A stretch of 64,000 nucleotides of DNA from Rubrivivax sp. (GCA_027490215.1 JAIXYO010000019.1:62001-126000); one strand, 5' to 3'; shown: positions 9,095 to 17,111, numbered from the stretch's first letter. Program-made: numbers and translations. The notes: a model not told the origin generated them from the sequence alone.

Positions 9095-10083
9095 GTCGGC
9101 GTGGCAGCAGTGGACTGCCCGCGGGTCTTCCACAGCGACACCAGCACACCACCCGCGATGAGCCCGAAGGTCACGCTGAGAGAGATGACCGGTGGGATCT
9201 TGCCGATCACGCCAACCAGGAAGATCTTCGAGCCGATGAACACGAGCACCAGGGCCAGCGCGTACTTCAGATACTTGAAGCGATGGATCATTGCCGCCAG
9301 CGCGAAGTAAAGCGCGCGCAACCCCAAGATGGCGAAGATGTTGCTCGTGTAGACGATGAACGGGTCGGTGGTGATTGCAAAGATGGCCGGCACTGAGTCG
9401 ACCGCAAAAACCAAGTCCACGAACTCGATCAACACCAGGGCCAGGAAAAGCGGGGTGGCAAAGCGCTCGAGCTTGCCGCTCGCTGGATCAGCCTCCTGCA
9501 CCCAGAACGCGTTGCCGCGCAGTCCGTCGGTCACCCGCATGTGTCGCTTCAGGAACTTCAGTAGCGGGTTGTTGGCGATGTCGGGCATGTGGTCGGCAAT
9601 GATCCACATCTTGATCCCCGTAAAGATCAGGAAGGCGCCGAACAGGTAGAGCACCCAGCTGAATTGGCTGACCAGCGTGGCGCCGAGGCCAATCATGATG
9701 GCGCGAAGCACGATCACACCCAGAATGCCCCAGAACAGTACCCGATGCTGGTACTGCCGCGGTATCGCGAAGAAGGTGAAGATCAGCGCGATGACAAAGA
9801 CGTTGTCCATCGACAGCGACTTCTCGATCAGGAAGCCGGTGTAGTAGTCCATGCCGCTTTGGGCGCCCAGGTACCACCAGACCCAGGCACCGAAGATCAG
9901 TGCTGCGCTGATGTACCCGGCCGAGAGCAGAAGGCTCTCACGCACTCCGATCTCCTTGTCGCCCTTATGAAGGACGCCAAGGTCGAAGGCCAGAAGCGCG
10001 ACGACGATGCCGATGAAGGTAAGCCAGATCCAAGCCGGTTTGCCAAGGAAGTCAGCTGCGAAGAAGGGGATCAAGGCGTCCAT
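9091..10083 (-). CDS. TerC/Alx-family integral membrane protein
   Basis: Polytopic inner-membrane protein of 330 residues with eight or nine predicted helices. TerC signatures are clear: acidic residues within membrane segments (LLAFDLGVLHK, SLSMDNVFVIALIF, LVLIEFVDLVFAVDSVPAIFAIT) and the HRFKYLKYALALVLVFIGSKI segment. Family members are linked to manganese export and to tellurite/stress resistance. No Shine-Dalgarno precedes the start, and a 52-aa membrane ORF ends nine bases upstream, so translation may be coupled. The gene is followed by the overlapping exoD-like gene. I looked for a yybP-ykoY manganese riboswitch upstream and could not see one. Confidence 0.93.
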   Translation of the reverse strand: MDALIPFFAADFLGKPAWIWLTFIGIVVALLAFDLGVLHKGDKEIGVRESLLLSAGYISAALIFGAWVWWYLGAQSGMDYYTGFLIEKSLSMDNVFVIALIFTFFAIPRQYQHRVLFWGILGVIVLRAIMIGLGATLVSQFSWVLYLFGAFLIFTGIKMWIIADHMPDIANNPLLKFLKRHMRVTDGLRGNAFWVQEADPASGKLERFATPLFLALVLIEFVDLVFAVDSVPAIFAITTDPFIVYTSNIFAILGLRALYFALAAMIHRFKYLKYALALVLVFIGSKIFLVGVIGKIPPVISLSVTFGLIAGGVLVSLWKTRGQSTAATPT

Positions 10084-10092
10084 TGGCGTTTT

Positions 10093-10251
10093 TCAGATGA
10101 TCGCGGCCACGGCGGTACCAACACTACACAGGCCGCCAACCGCGCCCAGCAGAGCCACGTCACGCTTTTCGTTGCCAAGACGCCAAGCCTGGAAGGTGAC
10201 GGCGAACATCGTGGCAGTCACGACGGCGAGAAGGAGAACAGTGGTGTCCAT
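10093..10251 (-). CDS. Small hydrophobic ORF (52 aa) directly upstream of terC
   Basis: An uninterrupted 52-codon frame, ATG to TGA, encodes a protein with two hydrophobic segments (about residues 4-21 and 34-52) joined by a short charged loop, RLGNEKRD, as in two-helix membrane miniproteins. Its stop is nine bases before the terC start, and terC has no Shine-Dalgarno, so coupling is plausible. The ORF itself has no strong Shine-Dalgarno. No relative is recognised. It could be chance, but the hydrophobic-charged-hydrophobic architecture and position favour a real gene. Confidence 0.5.
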   Translation of the reverse strand: MDTTVLLLAVVTATMFAVTFQAWRLGNEKRDVALLGAVGGLCSVGTAVAAII

Positions 10252-10363
10252 GCGTTTTGTTGTTGCGGAGAAGGTGGTGGATCTTCGGCCGCTTCGGGTT
10301 TCGTATGAATCAGCGCCAGCGTGAGCGTGGGTGCGTATTTCCCGAAGCTCTCGGCTGATCCGG

Positions 10364-10780
10364 TCAGCCGGAGACTGCCGGGCCTCCGGAGGAAACGGCC
10401 GGCGTGGTCGAACGTCGGCGCAACACAGCGATCATTCCGCTCAGCACAACGCCCAGAACGATGAGCATTGCGCTACCGACAGCCCAGACCACCCAGACCG
10501 CCACTGAAAGTCCACCCACCAACGCGGGGGCCCATTCCAACACCGCTTCGACAACAGGCATGAAGGCCGAGAGCATTGAAGCAAGCGCGAGTGAGAACTC
10601 GTCCGGTACCCAGGGCGCAAGCCAATCCGGGACGTGCAAGACCTCGATCGCCCCCGAAGATCCCGCCAGGGCGCCTGCGCTCGAGAGCGTCCATGCTGTG
10701 ATCGTGTGGAACGCCCAGGCTGCGAGCGACCAAAGCGAGATAAGGATGAACACTGCAAACCAGCCAAGTGCGTAGAACAT
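10364..10780 (-). CDS. Uncharacterised membrane protein
   Basis: Protein of 138 residues with an N-terminal hydrophobic helix (about 2-24), a central amphipathic region with VPDWLAPWVPDEFSLALASML, and two C-terminal hydrophobic segments (about 82-118), ending in a basic/Ser-Thr tail. The ATG at 10778-10780 is preceded by AGAGGAAA at good spacing, which fixes the start; the open frame extends 40 codons further upstream without support. It lies between the NhaR-like regulator (divergent) and the terC run (same strand) and may be the first gene of that transcript. I do not recognise a family. Confidence 0.65.
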   Translation of the reverse strand: MFYALGWFAVFILISLWSLAAWAFHTITAWTLSSAGALAGSSGAIEVLHVPDWLAPWVPDEFSLALASMLSAFMPVVEAVLEWAPALVGGLSVAVWVVWAVGSAMLIVLGVVLSGMIAVLRRRSTTPAVSSGGPAVSG

Positions 10781-10854
10781 GATCGTTTCCTCTTTGTTGA
10801 GCGGCGGCAGCAGATAGTCTTCAGCGATTCGAGAGCCGAAAAAACCAGTAGTAG

Positions 10855-10872
10855 TCAGACTTAGACTTCTGA
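10855..10872. promoter_or_regulatory. Inverted repeat in the divergent nhaR-like promoter region
   Basis: TCAGA and TCTGA form a 5-bp inverted repeat separated by eight bases, 21 bases before the regulator start codon and 75 bases before the divergent membrane gene. LysR-type regulators commonly bind imperfect dyads (T-N11-A) in the divergent region beside their own gene, so this is a reasonable operator candidate. It is short and could be chance. Confidence 0.35.
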
Positions 10873-10892
10873 TTTCCCGATGTGAGATCAGC

Positions 10893-11774
10893 ATGCTCAA
10901 CTATCGCCATCTCTACTACTTCTGGGTCGTCACCAAGGAAGGCGGCTTCGCCCGCGCGGCCGAGCGGCTGGACATGGCGGTGCAGACCATCAGTGCGCAG
11001 GTCCGTGAACTTGAGAAGGCGCTGGGGCACCAGTTGCTTAAGCCGGCCGGCCGCGGCGTCGCAATGACCGAGGCGGGCCAGGCCGCCTTTGCCCGGGCTG
11101 AGGAGATCTTTCAGCTGGGGCAGCTCATTCCGGAGGATGTTCGCGAGGCCGCCAGTGGCAAGGTCGCACGCTTGGCTGTTGGACTGTGCGACGGAATCTC
11201 GAAGCTGGCGGCTCATGCGTTGCTGTCGCCGGTCTTGGCGACGCCAACGCTGCGGCTGCTCTGCCATGAGGGCGAGTTCGAGCAATTGCTGGCTGAACTG
11301 GCGCTGCACCATCTGGATCTGGTGTTGGCGGGTCAATCTGCGCCCCACAACCCGAATCTGCGCTTGACGAGTGAACGGCTGGTCGAGTCACCCGTCGACT
11401 GGTACGGGCCCTCGGCCCTGGTGCACAAGGCCGCAGTGGCTGGGTTTCCGCAATCGCTGGCAAGACTGCCTGTGCTGCTTCCAACGGGGCACTCGGCGCT
11501 TCGACCCCGTCTGGACCGCTGGTTCGATTCGCAGGGACTGCGGCCGCACATCGTCGGAGAGTTCGAGGACAGCGCCTTGCTCGCCGTATTTGCCGCCCGA
11601 GGCCTCGGCGTGTTTCCGGTCAGCCGGTTTGGGGCTGCGGACGTGGCGCTGATGAGAGGCCTACGGCTTTTGGGTCCTTGCGAAGGTGTGCTGGAAGAGA
11701 TCCACGCCATCCGCTCGCGCCGCGGGCAGCATCATCCACTGGTGCTGCAAGTGATGGCTGCGGCTCGCTCCTGA
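10893..11774 (+). CDS. nhaR: LysR-type transcriptional regulator, NhaR-like
   Basis: Regulator of 293 residues with an N-terminal winged helix-turn-helix (residues 1-62: NYRHLYYFWVVTKEGGFARAAERL, then VQTISAQVRELEKALG) and a periplasmic-binding-like effector domain. The NYxHLYYFW opening, the RWFDSQGLRPHIVGEFEDSALL segment and EEIHAI near the C-terminus resemble E. coli NhaR, which responds to sodium and alkaline pH. The symbol is by this resemblance; no nhaA antiporter gene is nearby. It is divergent from the minus-strand membrane genes and convergent with the TerB-like gene downstream, so its likely target is the terC-side transcript, its own gene, or both. Confidence 0.8.
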   Translation: MLNYRHLYYFWVVTKEGGFARAAERLDMAVQTISAQVRELEKALGHQLLKPAGRGVAMTEAGQAAFARAEEIFQLGQLIPEDVREAASGKVARLAVGLCDGISKLAAHALLSPVLATPTLRLLCHEGEFEQLLAELALHHLDLVLAGQSAPHNPNLRLTSERLVESPVDWYGPSALVHKAAVAGFPQSLARLPVLLPTGHSALRPRLDRWFDSQGLRPHIVGEFEDSALLAVFAARGLGVFPVSRFGAADVALMRGLRLLGPCEGVLEEIHAIRSRRGQHHPLVLQVMAAARS

Positions 11775-11794
11775 ACACGCTCGCGCGGATTCGG

Positions 11795-12229
11795 TCAGGT
11801 GGCGCGGTGGCGTGCCGACGTCGGGAGGCTCGACTCCTCACCATCGAACAGCTGCCAATGTCGCCGGGCGGCCTCCAGGACGATGGCTTCGCCGTCGGCA
11901 AGGTGGCCGTCTGCACGCGCGGCGGCCAAGGACAGACGCAAGACAGTCCTCTGAAGAGCAGGATCCGAGATTTCGGCCATCAATGACGCCAAGGCGGCGT
12001 CATCGACGTTGCTCATGAGAGAGCCTGTTTCGTACCCACCCAGCAGCAGCTCTTCGCACAGCGTGTGAACGATGTGCGGCAGCAGACGGGGCTCCAGACC
12101 GAGCTCGCGCTCGGCACCCAGTTGATTGAGGATGTCGAACTCGGAACTGCACACATGACCGTCGGAAATGAGAACCAGCGCGACGATGCGTGCAGCGGCT
12201 TCGGGGCTGTTGTGGGGGTAACTTCGCAT
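11795..12229 (-). CDS. TerB-like protein, copy A
   Basis: Helical protein of 144 residues. It opens with RSYPHNSPEAAARIVALVLI and contains DGHLADGEAIVLEAARRHW near residues 113-131, the duplicated acidic helix pattern of TerB (tellurite-resistance B) domains. It is clearly paralogous to the protein at 17411-17827: both begin M-R-S/T-Y-P-x-N-S-P and share similar acidic sites. The ATG at 12227-12229 is preceded by AAGGAA; upstream codons in this frame lack a start with support. It lies 58 bases downstream of an HPF-like gene on the same strand. TerB-like domains are proposed to bind metal ions at the membrane; the role here is unknown. Confidence 0.75.
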   Translation of the reverse strand: MRSYPHNSPEAAARIVALVLISDGHVCSSEFDILNQLGAERELGLEPRLLPHIVHTLCEELLLGGYETGSLMSNVDDAALASLMAEISDPALQRTVLRLSLAAARADGHLADGEAIVLEAARRHWQLFDGEESSLPTSARHRAT

Positions 12230-12287
12230 GGAAGAGTTCCTTTGGTGTTGGTGTCGTGATTGAGGGCAAGGACAGATGGACGAGTCG

Positions 12288-12722
12288 CTACCTCTTGGGG
12301 GCATGGAGGGTGGCCGCGAGCGAGCGCTCATCGAACCGAAAGCGGCGCGGCGTTTCGGCAACCGCGACAGAGCTCCTTATCCTCGCGCGGACAGGCATCA
12401 GCGCCATGGATTGATGCTTCGCCGTCGTTGCACGGTGGAGTTGCAAAGCGACCCGCTGCCGTATACGGGATGCCACTTCCTCGACCGAGTCTTGCCACGA
12501 ACGGGAAGTGGCGCTGATGGCCACAGGCCCGCTACCGCGTACGAGGATCTCGACACTGCAGCGTTTGTCGACGCCGCCTGCAGGCCCATTGATGTCGTCT
12601 AGCCTGACCTTGATGCGTGCCACCAGCCCCTGCAGGCGGCCAAGCGCTCTGTGAAACCTGTCCGTCGTGCGCTGCTGCCAACGCAGGCCTTCAAGGTCGT
12701 TGGAGCGGAAGTGAAGCTTCAC
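12288..12722 (-). CDS. HPF/RaiA-like ribosome hibernation protein, copy A
   Basis: Protein of 144 residues. The N-terminal 100 residues resemble the sigma-54 modulation/ribosomal S30AE family (HPF, RaiA), which binds idle ribosomes at the 30S decoding site: a short beta strand KLHFRSND, a basic helix, then VRLDDINGPAGGVDKRCSVEI. The C-terminal tail of about 45 residues is basic and unlike long-form HPF. I chose the GTG at 12720-12722 because the protein then aligns end to start with the paralogue at 16006 and AAGG lies upstream; the open frame continues 52 codons further. It is followed by the TerB-like copy A gene. Confidence 0.7.
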   Translation of the reverse strand: MKLHFRSNDLEGLRWQQRTTDRFHRALGRLQGLVARIKVRLDDINGPAGGVDKRCSVEILVRGSGPVAISATSRSWQDSVEEVASRIRQRVALQLHRATTAKHQSMALMPVRARIRSSVAVAETPRRFRFDERSLAATLHAPKR

Positions 12723-12822
12723 GATTAAGCCCTTGCGAAGTTGCGAGAGCTCGACTTTGTTGCCAATGCAGACTCGGAGAAAGCAGATGCGCAGTGAGTC
12801 ATCGTTCGGAAAACACGAAGCT

Positions 12823-12838
12823 GTCAAATTTGCGTCAA
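12823..12838 (-). promoter_or_regulatory. Direct repeat TTGAC-N6-TTGAC upstream of HPF copy A
   Basis: On the minus strand two TTGAC units are spaced 11 bases start to start, about one helical turn, 100 bases before the HPF-like start. Such 11-bp direct repeats are the usual target geometry of OmpR/PhoB-family response regulators. One unit extends to TTGACA, a consensus -35, but no good -10 follows at 17 bases. The surrounding 210-base gap between 12723 and 12932 holds nothing else I can support. Confidence 0.3.
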
Positions 12839-12932
12839 CTCTGGCCGGCGTACGGTGCGGCCAGACGAGGGCCGGCACCGTTCCTTGACTGGCACTGCCG
12901 CACGATCAGAAGCGATGCGGCTGCGCCCGGCC

Positions 12933-13106
12933 TTAGCTTCCGCCGAACGTCTGACCCCATCGCACCAGGCTCACAGAGTCGGGTTCCACCATGCGGGTGC
13001 GTGACGACACGGCAGTGCCGGCCTGAACCGCACACACCCACTTTCGCGGCGCCAACCCGAGCACCGCCAGGGTGTAGCTGACGTAGATCTGCTGCAGGAA
13101 ATTCAT
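12933..13106 (-). CDS. Small ORF (57 aa) coupled to the lipid kinase gene
   Basis: A 57-codon frame whose ATG overlaps the stop of the lipid kinase gene by four bases (ATGA at 13103-13106). It starts MNFLQQIYVSYTLAVLGLAP, a weakly hydrophobic helix, and then has no recognisable motif. The ATGA overlap is the main evidence. It could be a genuine coupled peptide, a shortened remnant of a larger downstream gene, or chance. Confidence 0.4.
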   Translation of the reverse strand: MNFLQQIYVSYTLAVLGLAPRKWVCAVQAGTAVSSRTRMVEPDSVSLVRWGQTFGGS

Positions 13107-14119
13107 GCCGCAGCCTCTGACGCGTTGGGCATGCCCACTGCGCCAATGGCTTGGAGGAGATACAAGGGCTTGTCCAGCACACGAATATCGATGGGCGCGC
13201 GCATGTGTGCTACCTCACCGTCGAACGCCACCACGATCTCTCTGCGACCAGGAGCGAGCGTCGGCTGAACCACCATGTGCTGGAACTCGAATCCCTCCAC
13301 GCCGGCGGCTTCACCCAGCCTGCCCATCGCTCCGTGCAGCATCAGGCCGATCATCGACAACGTTCCGATGGGCTGCAACATCAACGCGGCCATGTTGCCA
13401 TGGCCGGGCGTGCCTGCCAGCGTGTCCTCTGGCTCCGCGCCGAACTGCTGCAACTGCAGCCGGTTATTGCCCACAAAGAGCGTCAAGGTCTGCACGTCGC
13501 GAACCGTGCCGCCCATCTCGATGTGCAGTCGCAACCGGCGCTGTGCGCGCAGTAGCGTCGCACAGGCTGCCACGAATGCCACCCAGCGACTCCGGCCGAA
13601 GCGGGCTTTGTAGGCCTCGCGGTCCTGCAGGAGTTCGGGGTAGACGCCCAGGCTGGCGTTAACCAGAAACACCCGGTTGTTGATGGCTGCCACCTGCACT
13701 GGCATCGGGCGCGCATCCAGCAACAGCCGCGCCGCAGCGGCCGGTTCGGCCGGGATGCCGTGCGTCCTGGCAAAGTAGTTGAAGGTACCGTAAGGAATGA
13801 CACCCATCGCGCAGCCCAGGTCGTGCGCGGCCTGCGCCACCGTGTTGAGGGTGCCGTCGCCTCCGACGGCGACAACAGCCGTGCGGATGGCGACGGCCTT
13901 TGTCGCAGCCTGGTGCGACACGCAGGCCAACTCGGCAGGGCTGCAGAACAGCAAGTCTCCTCGGCGTCCGCCCGCCCGCAGCGCGGCTTCGATGACTTCT
14001 CGCTTTGCCTCCGCGTCGCTGCTGCCTGCTGCCGCATTGACGACGAACTGGAGCGGTGACGCAACGTCGATTTCGGGGAAAGCGACTGAGAAATCCAGTT
14101 GATCAGCATTCGCGGTCAT
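13103..14119 (-). CDS. Diacylglycerol kinase-family lipid kinase
   Basis: Protein of 338 residues of the DagK/YegS/BmrU lipid-kinase family, which phosphorylates diacylglycerol or related lipids using ATP at the inner face of the membrane. The diagnostic motifs are NAAAGS near residue 28, the nucleotide site VVAVGGDGTLNTVAQA near residue 83, PYGTFNYFARTHGIP near 109, and the C-terminal GEVAHMRAPIDIRVL. Length is normal. It sits between YqhA upstream and a small coupled ORF and the HPF/TerB genes downstream on the same strand. The lipid substrate cannot be told from the sequence. Confidence 0.88.
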   Translation of the reverse strand: MTANADQLDFSVAFPEIDVASPLQFVVNAAAGSSDAEAKREVIEAALRAGGRRGDLLFCSPAELACVSHQAATKAVAIRTAVVAVGGDGTLNTVAQAAHDLGCAMGVIPYGTFNYFARTHGIPAEPAAAARLLLDARPMPVQVAAINNRVFLVNASLGVYPELLQDREAYKARFGRSRWVAFVAACATLLRAQRRLRLHIEMGGTVRDVQTLTLFVGNNRLQLQQFGAEPEDTLAGTPGHGNMAALMLQPIGTLSMIGLMLHGAMGRLGEAAGVEGFEFQHMVVQPTLAPGRREIVVAFDGEVAHMRAPIDIRVLDKPLYLLQAIGAVGMPNASEAAA

Positions 14120-14133
14120 GGCCCTGGGCGCCT

Positions 14134-14652
14134 TTATGCCTTCTCCCGCGTCAACCGCTCTGCAAAGGAAATCCCGATGGCAGAAAGCACGAAAGTGAAG
14201 TGAATGACAGCCACCATCGTCACTACCTGTATGTTTTCCAAAGTCAGGTCGCCACTCAAGTAAGTCTTCAATGCATGAACGCCTGAGATGGAGATGATGG
14301 CGAATGCGAGCTTTAACTTGAGGTTGTAGGTATTGACGTGGTCCAGCCAGTCCGGCTTCTTCATCTCCTTGCTGTCAAAGTGTCCGGTGGTGACGAAGAG
14401 CGATACACCCGCCAGCGCCACAACCCAAACCAACTGCGCCACCATCGTCATGTCCACCAGCTCAAGCACCTTGATGATCAGGTCAATCTTTTCGAGCTCG
14501 CCAAACAGCAATGTGCTCATCAGCTTGTAGGTTTCCAGCAGGAACTTTCCCAGGATGCCGAAAATGATGGTGACCAGACCCACATAGAAGAACAGCATGG
14601 TGAATCGCATGCCGTAGAGCAGCGACCCAACGCCTGACAGTAGTTTTTCCAT
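14134..14652 (-). CDS. YqhA family (UPF0114) membrane protein
   Basis: Integral membrane protein of 172 residues with four predicted helices (about 15-38, 70-90, 113-132 and 140-162). It matches the UPF0114/YqhA pattern: the N-terminal FYVGLV helix, LELVDMTMVAQLVWVVALAG, the soluble loop with PDWLDHVNTYNLKLKLAFAIISISGVHALKTYL, and a final HFTFVLSAIGISF helix. Function of the family is unknown. It precedes the lipid kinase gene by 14 bases and is likely its operon partner. A TTGACG at about -35 distance is present upstream, but the -10 is poor. Confidence 0.9.
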   Translation of the reverse strand: MEKLLSGVGSLLYGMRFTMLFFYVGLVTIIFGILGKFLLETYKLMSTLLFGELEKIDLIIKVLELVDMTMVAQLVWVVALAGVSLFVTTGHFDSKEMKKPDWLDHVNTYNLKLKLAFAIISISGVHALKTYLSGDLTLENIQVVTMVAVIHFTFVLSAIGISFAERLTREKA

Positions 14653-14712
14653 TCTTGATTGCCCTTAAGCAGAGTAGAGGGTGACGTCAAACAGTTATTG
14701 AGATGCAAGACA

Positions 14713-15801
14713 TCAATCGTGGCGCAGCAAGTCACCGAAGACGGTGTGCTCGCCCTCCTTGCGATCTGCGCCGGGTGCGTCGTACAGGACGAGCCACTTG
14801 GCTTTGCCACCCGACAACGTCGGCGGCAGGTCGCAGATGGCCTCGGCTCGGTTGGTGCCATGTCCGTGGGGCAGTGGCACAGACTCGGTCAGCGCCGACT
14901 CGAAGCGCACAGGCTCGCGATTGGCGGCCAGCAAGTGCCGGGCGGCAGGCCACTTGAAGACGCGAATGTCACCGTTGAGCACCATGGTCGGGCCGGCCAG
15001 GATGTAGAGGTCGTCGCCTGAGAAGTGCAGGTCCCGCACGCCCAGGCCGTCGAGTTGCAGGAAATGCTTGCGGATCAGCGTGCCGCTGTCGTCCAGGGCC
15101 ACCAGGTGCAGCTGGTCACCGCGGGCCTCTACAGCGATTTCGAGCAGCGCCGACCAGCCGCGCAGCACCGGTCCACGCAGCCCGAGCAGCAGCCGGTGGC
15201 CGTCGACGGCCAGGCCCTCGATGTCGAAGCCGTTGTCCTTGCCAGGGATCGCCATGTAGGGACCGAAGTGAGGGTCATCGGCCAGCGCGCGGGTGAGCAG
15301 GTTGGTTTTCGCGTCCCCCTTCAGGCGGAGCGCACGCCTTCCATCCTGCGCCTGTCGTACCAGACACGGCTCGCCCTTGGCGTCGAGCTCGAAGGGCAGG
15401 CGGGCCAGCAGGCGCCGGTTGCCGTCCAGCGCCACCTTTGCGAGCCGCTTGGCGTTGTCGGCGTGGTCCCGGTCCGGTTTGGCGTTCTTGCGCTTCAGGC
15501 CATGCGAGCCAACCACCCAGAGGAAACCATCGGCGACGGCCATGCCTTCCAGGTCGGCCTCTTCGCCGGCTTCGCCGGGCAGATCGAGCAGATCGGCCAG
15601 CGGGAAGTCACGCACCTCGCCGAAGCGCACTGCCTCTCGCCCCACGGGGTCGAGCAGGCGAAGGCGGTCCAGGCCGCAGGCTTCGTCGCCCGCCACCCAG
15701 AGCCACTCGCCGGTGAAGGCCGCACCGGACAGATTGGATTGAACCAGGGAGCCAGGAGCGAACTCCAGACGGACGGCATTGGCGGTTCGAGCATTGGGCA
15801 T
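14713..15801 (-). CDS. DUF3616 domain protein
   Basis: Protein of 362 residues without a signal peptide. Repeated beta-propeller-like segments are visible (GEWLWVAGDEACGLDRL, DLEGMAVADGFLWVVGSHGLKR, FDIEGLAVDGHRLLLGLRGPVLRGWSALLEI, VRDLHFSGDDLYILAGPT), a pattern typical of DUF3616, whose function is unknown. The start at 15799-15801 follows GGAGAAA at good spacing; the frame stays open upstream but has no supported start. It is divergent from the HPF-like copy B gene and precedes yqhA on the same strand by about 60 bases. Confidence 0.85.
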   Translation of the reverse strand: MPNARTANAVRLEFAPGSLVQSNLSGAAFTGEWLWVAGDEACGLDRLRLLDPVGREAVRFGEVRDFPLADLLDLPGEAGEEADLEGMAVADGFLWVVGSHGLKRKNAKPDRDHADNAKRLAKVALDGNRRLLARLPFELDAKGEPCLVRQAQDGRRALRLKGDAKTNLLTRALADDPHFGPYMAIPGKDNGFDIEGLAVDGHRLLLGLRGPVLRGWSALLEIAVEARGDQLHLVALDDSGTLIRKHFLQLDGLGVRDLHFSGDDLYILAGPTMVLNGDIRVFKWPAARHLLAANREPVRFESALTESVPLPHGHGTNRAEAICDLPPTLSGGKAKWLVLYDAPGADRKEGEHTVFGDLLRHD

Positions 15802-16005
15802 AGGGTGTTTCTCCAGAGGGTGACGTGCCAAGCAGGCTCGCGTGCTGCAACGCGTGCCGGCCGGAGCCGCCAAACCCCGAAGTTTGCGGCCGCAGCTTCG
15901 ACCGATGTTCAGTTTTATCCGATTCTTGTGTTCTTGAAAGACTGCTTTTCCAGAGCCGCCAAGCACCACACATTCCGTCTGTCCCTCAACCGATGGAGAT
16001 CCGTG

Positions 16006-16347
16006 ATGCAAGTGCTCTTCAACTCTCGCCATTCGCAAGCCGCTGACATGCGCGACCTGACCGAACGTCGCGTGCGCTTCGTGCTGCGACGCCTTGGCTG
16101 GCTGGTGCCACGCGCCGAGGTGCAGCTGTCGGACGTGAACGGACCGCGTGGCGGCATCGACAAGCACTGCCAAGTGGAACTCAGGACTGACGGCGCAGGG
16201 TCCGTGGTTGTCACCTCGGTGGCGAAGGACTGGCGCACTGCGCTGGATCAGGCGCTGGCTCGCGCCGCACGGTTACTGATGCGGCTCTGGCGCCGCAGCA
16301 ATGACGCCCGCCGCCTGCGTCAGCGCTTCATCAGTCACGAACGCTGA
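16006..16347 (+). CDS. HPF/RaiA-like ribosome hibernation protein, copy B
   Basis: Protein of 113 residues of the S30AE type: a short N-terminal beta strand MQVLFNSRH, a helix, VQLSDVNGPRGGIDKHCQVELRTDG, then a C-terminal helix rich in Ala and Arg. Length and single domain fit short-form HPF. GGAG lies seven bases before the ATG. It is paralogous to copy A at 12288-12722 (shared D-x-NGPxGGxDKxCxVE core) and starts a plus-strand run with the BI-1 family, zinc-ribbon and TerB-like copy B genes. Confidence 0.8.
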   Translation: MQVLFNSRHSQAADMRDLTERRVRFVLRRLGWLVPRAEVQLSDVNGPRGGIDKHCQVELRTDGAGSVVVTSVAKDWRTALDQALARAARLLMRLWRRSNDARRLRQRFISHER

Positions 16348-16374
16348 ACTCGAACGAACCCAGGAATCGACACC

Positions 16375-17091
16375 ATGAACTCCATGACGCCAATCCCCTT
16401 GACCGCTCGCCCGGAAACCACGCTTTCAGCGCCGAGCGGCGCGGGCCACACGACACCCACGGATGCAGCCGGTACGAGTAGGGTGCTGCGCAACGCCTAT
16501 GCCTTGCTCTCGATGACGCTGCTGTTCAGCGCGGCCATCGCTGCTGCCAGCGTAGCGTTCCAGTTGCCAGCGCCGGGCATCCTGCTGACCCTGGGCGGCT
16601 ACTTCGGCCTGCTCTTCGCCGTCTACAGATTCAAGAACAGCGGCTGGGCCTTGCCGGCGGTGTTTGCGCTGACGGGCTTCATGGGCTACTCGCTGGGACC
16701 GGTGCTGGCCAAGTCGCTGGCACTGCCCGGTGGTGCACAGGTCGTGGCCCTGGCCTTGGCGGCCACGGGCGCCACCTTCCTGGCTTTGTCGGCCTGGGTT
16801 TTGACCACCCGTCGCGACTTCAGCTTCATGGGCGGCTTCCTGTTCGCAGGCATGGTCATCGCGCTGATTGCTGGCCTGGGCGCGATGTTCTTCCAGATAC
16901 CAGCCCTGTCCCTGGCGCTGGCCGCGATGGTCGCGCTGCTGTCAGCGGGGCTGATCCTCTTCGAGACCAGCCGGATCGTCACCGGTGGTGAAACCAACTA
17001 TGTGCTGGCCACCGTGGGTCTGTACGTCTCGATCTTCAACCTGTTCACGAGCCTGCTCAGCCTGTTCGGCTTCGGTAGCGCAGACGAATGA
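16375..17091 (+). CDS. Bax inhibitor-1/YccA family membrane protein
   Basis: Integral membrane protein of 238 residues with a polar N-terminal 35 residues and seven predicted helices. It fits the BI-1 family (YccA, YbhL): the RNAYALLSMTLLFSAAIAAAS first helix, the ALPAVFALTGFMGYSLGPVLA segment and the C-terminal LFETSRIVTGGETNYVLATVGLYVSIFNLF with conserved acidic residues. E. coli YccA interacts with the FtsH protease, and some BI-1 proteins leak calcium in a pH-dependent way. It lies 27 bases after the HPF-like gene, and its stop overlaps an ATG in the following zinc-ribbon frame. Confidence 0.93.
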   Translation: MNSMTPIPLTARPETTLSAPSGAGHTTPTDAAGTSRVLRNAYALLSMTLLFSAAIAAASVAFQLPAPGILLTLGGYFGLLFAVYRFKNSGWALPAVFALTGFMGYSLGPVLAKSLALPGGAQVVALALAATGATFLALSAWVLTTRRDFSFMGGFLFAGMVIALIAGLGAMFFQIPALSLALAAMVALLSAGLILFETSRIVTGGETNYVLATVGLYVSIFNLFTSLLSLFGFGSADE

Positions 17092-17111
17092 ACTACCAAC
17101 CGGAGCACACC

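Noticed and set aside
10084-10363. A yybP-ykoY manganese riboswitch ahead of terC
   Set aside because: I looked for the conserved motif because TerC/Alx genes often carry it, but saw no matching sequence; a covariance-model search would decide.
14676-15826. The 12-mer AGAGGGTGACGT shared upstream of yqhA and HPF copy B
   Set aside because: Shared 12-mers are expected by chance in a window this size, and the positions relative to promoters differ.
15025-16005. An upstream extension of the HPF copy B frame
   Set aside because: The extension lies antisense to the DUF3616 gene, and the ATG at 16006 has a good Shine-Dalgarno and the family N-terminus.
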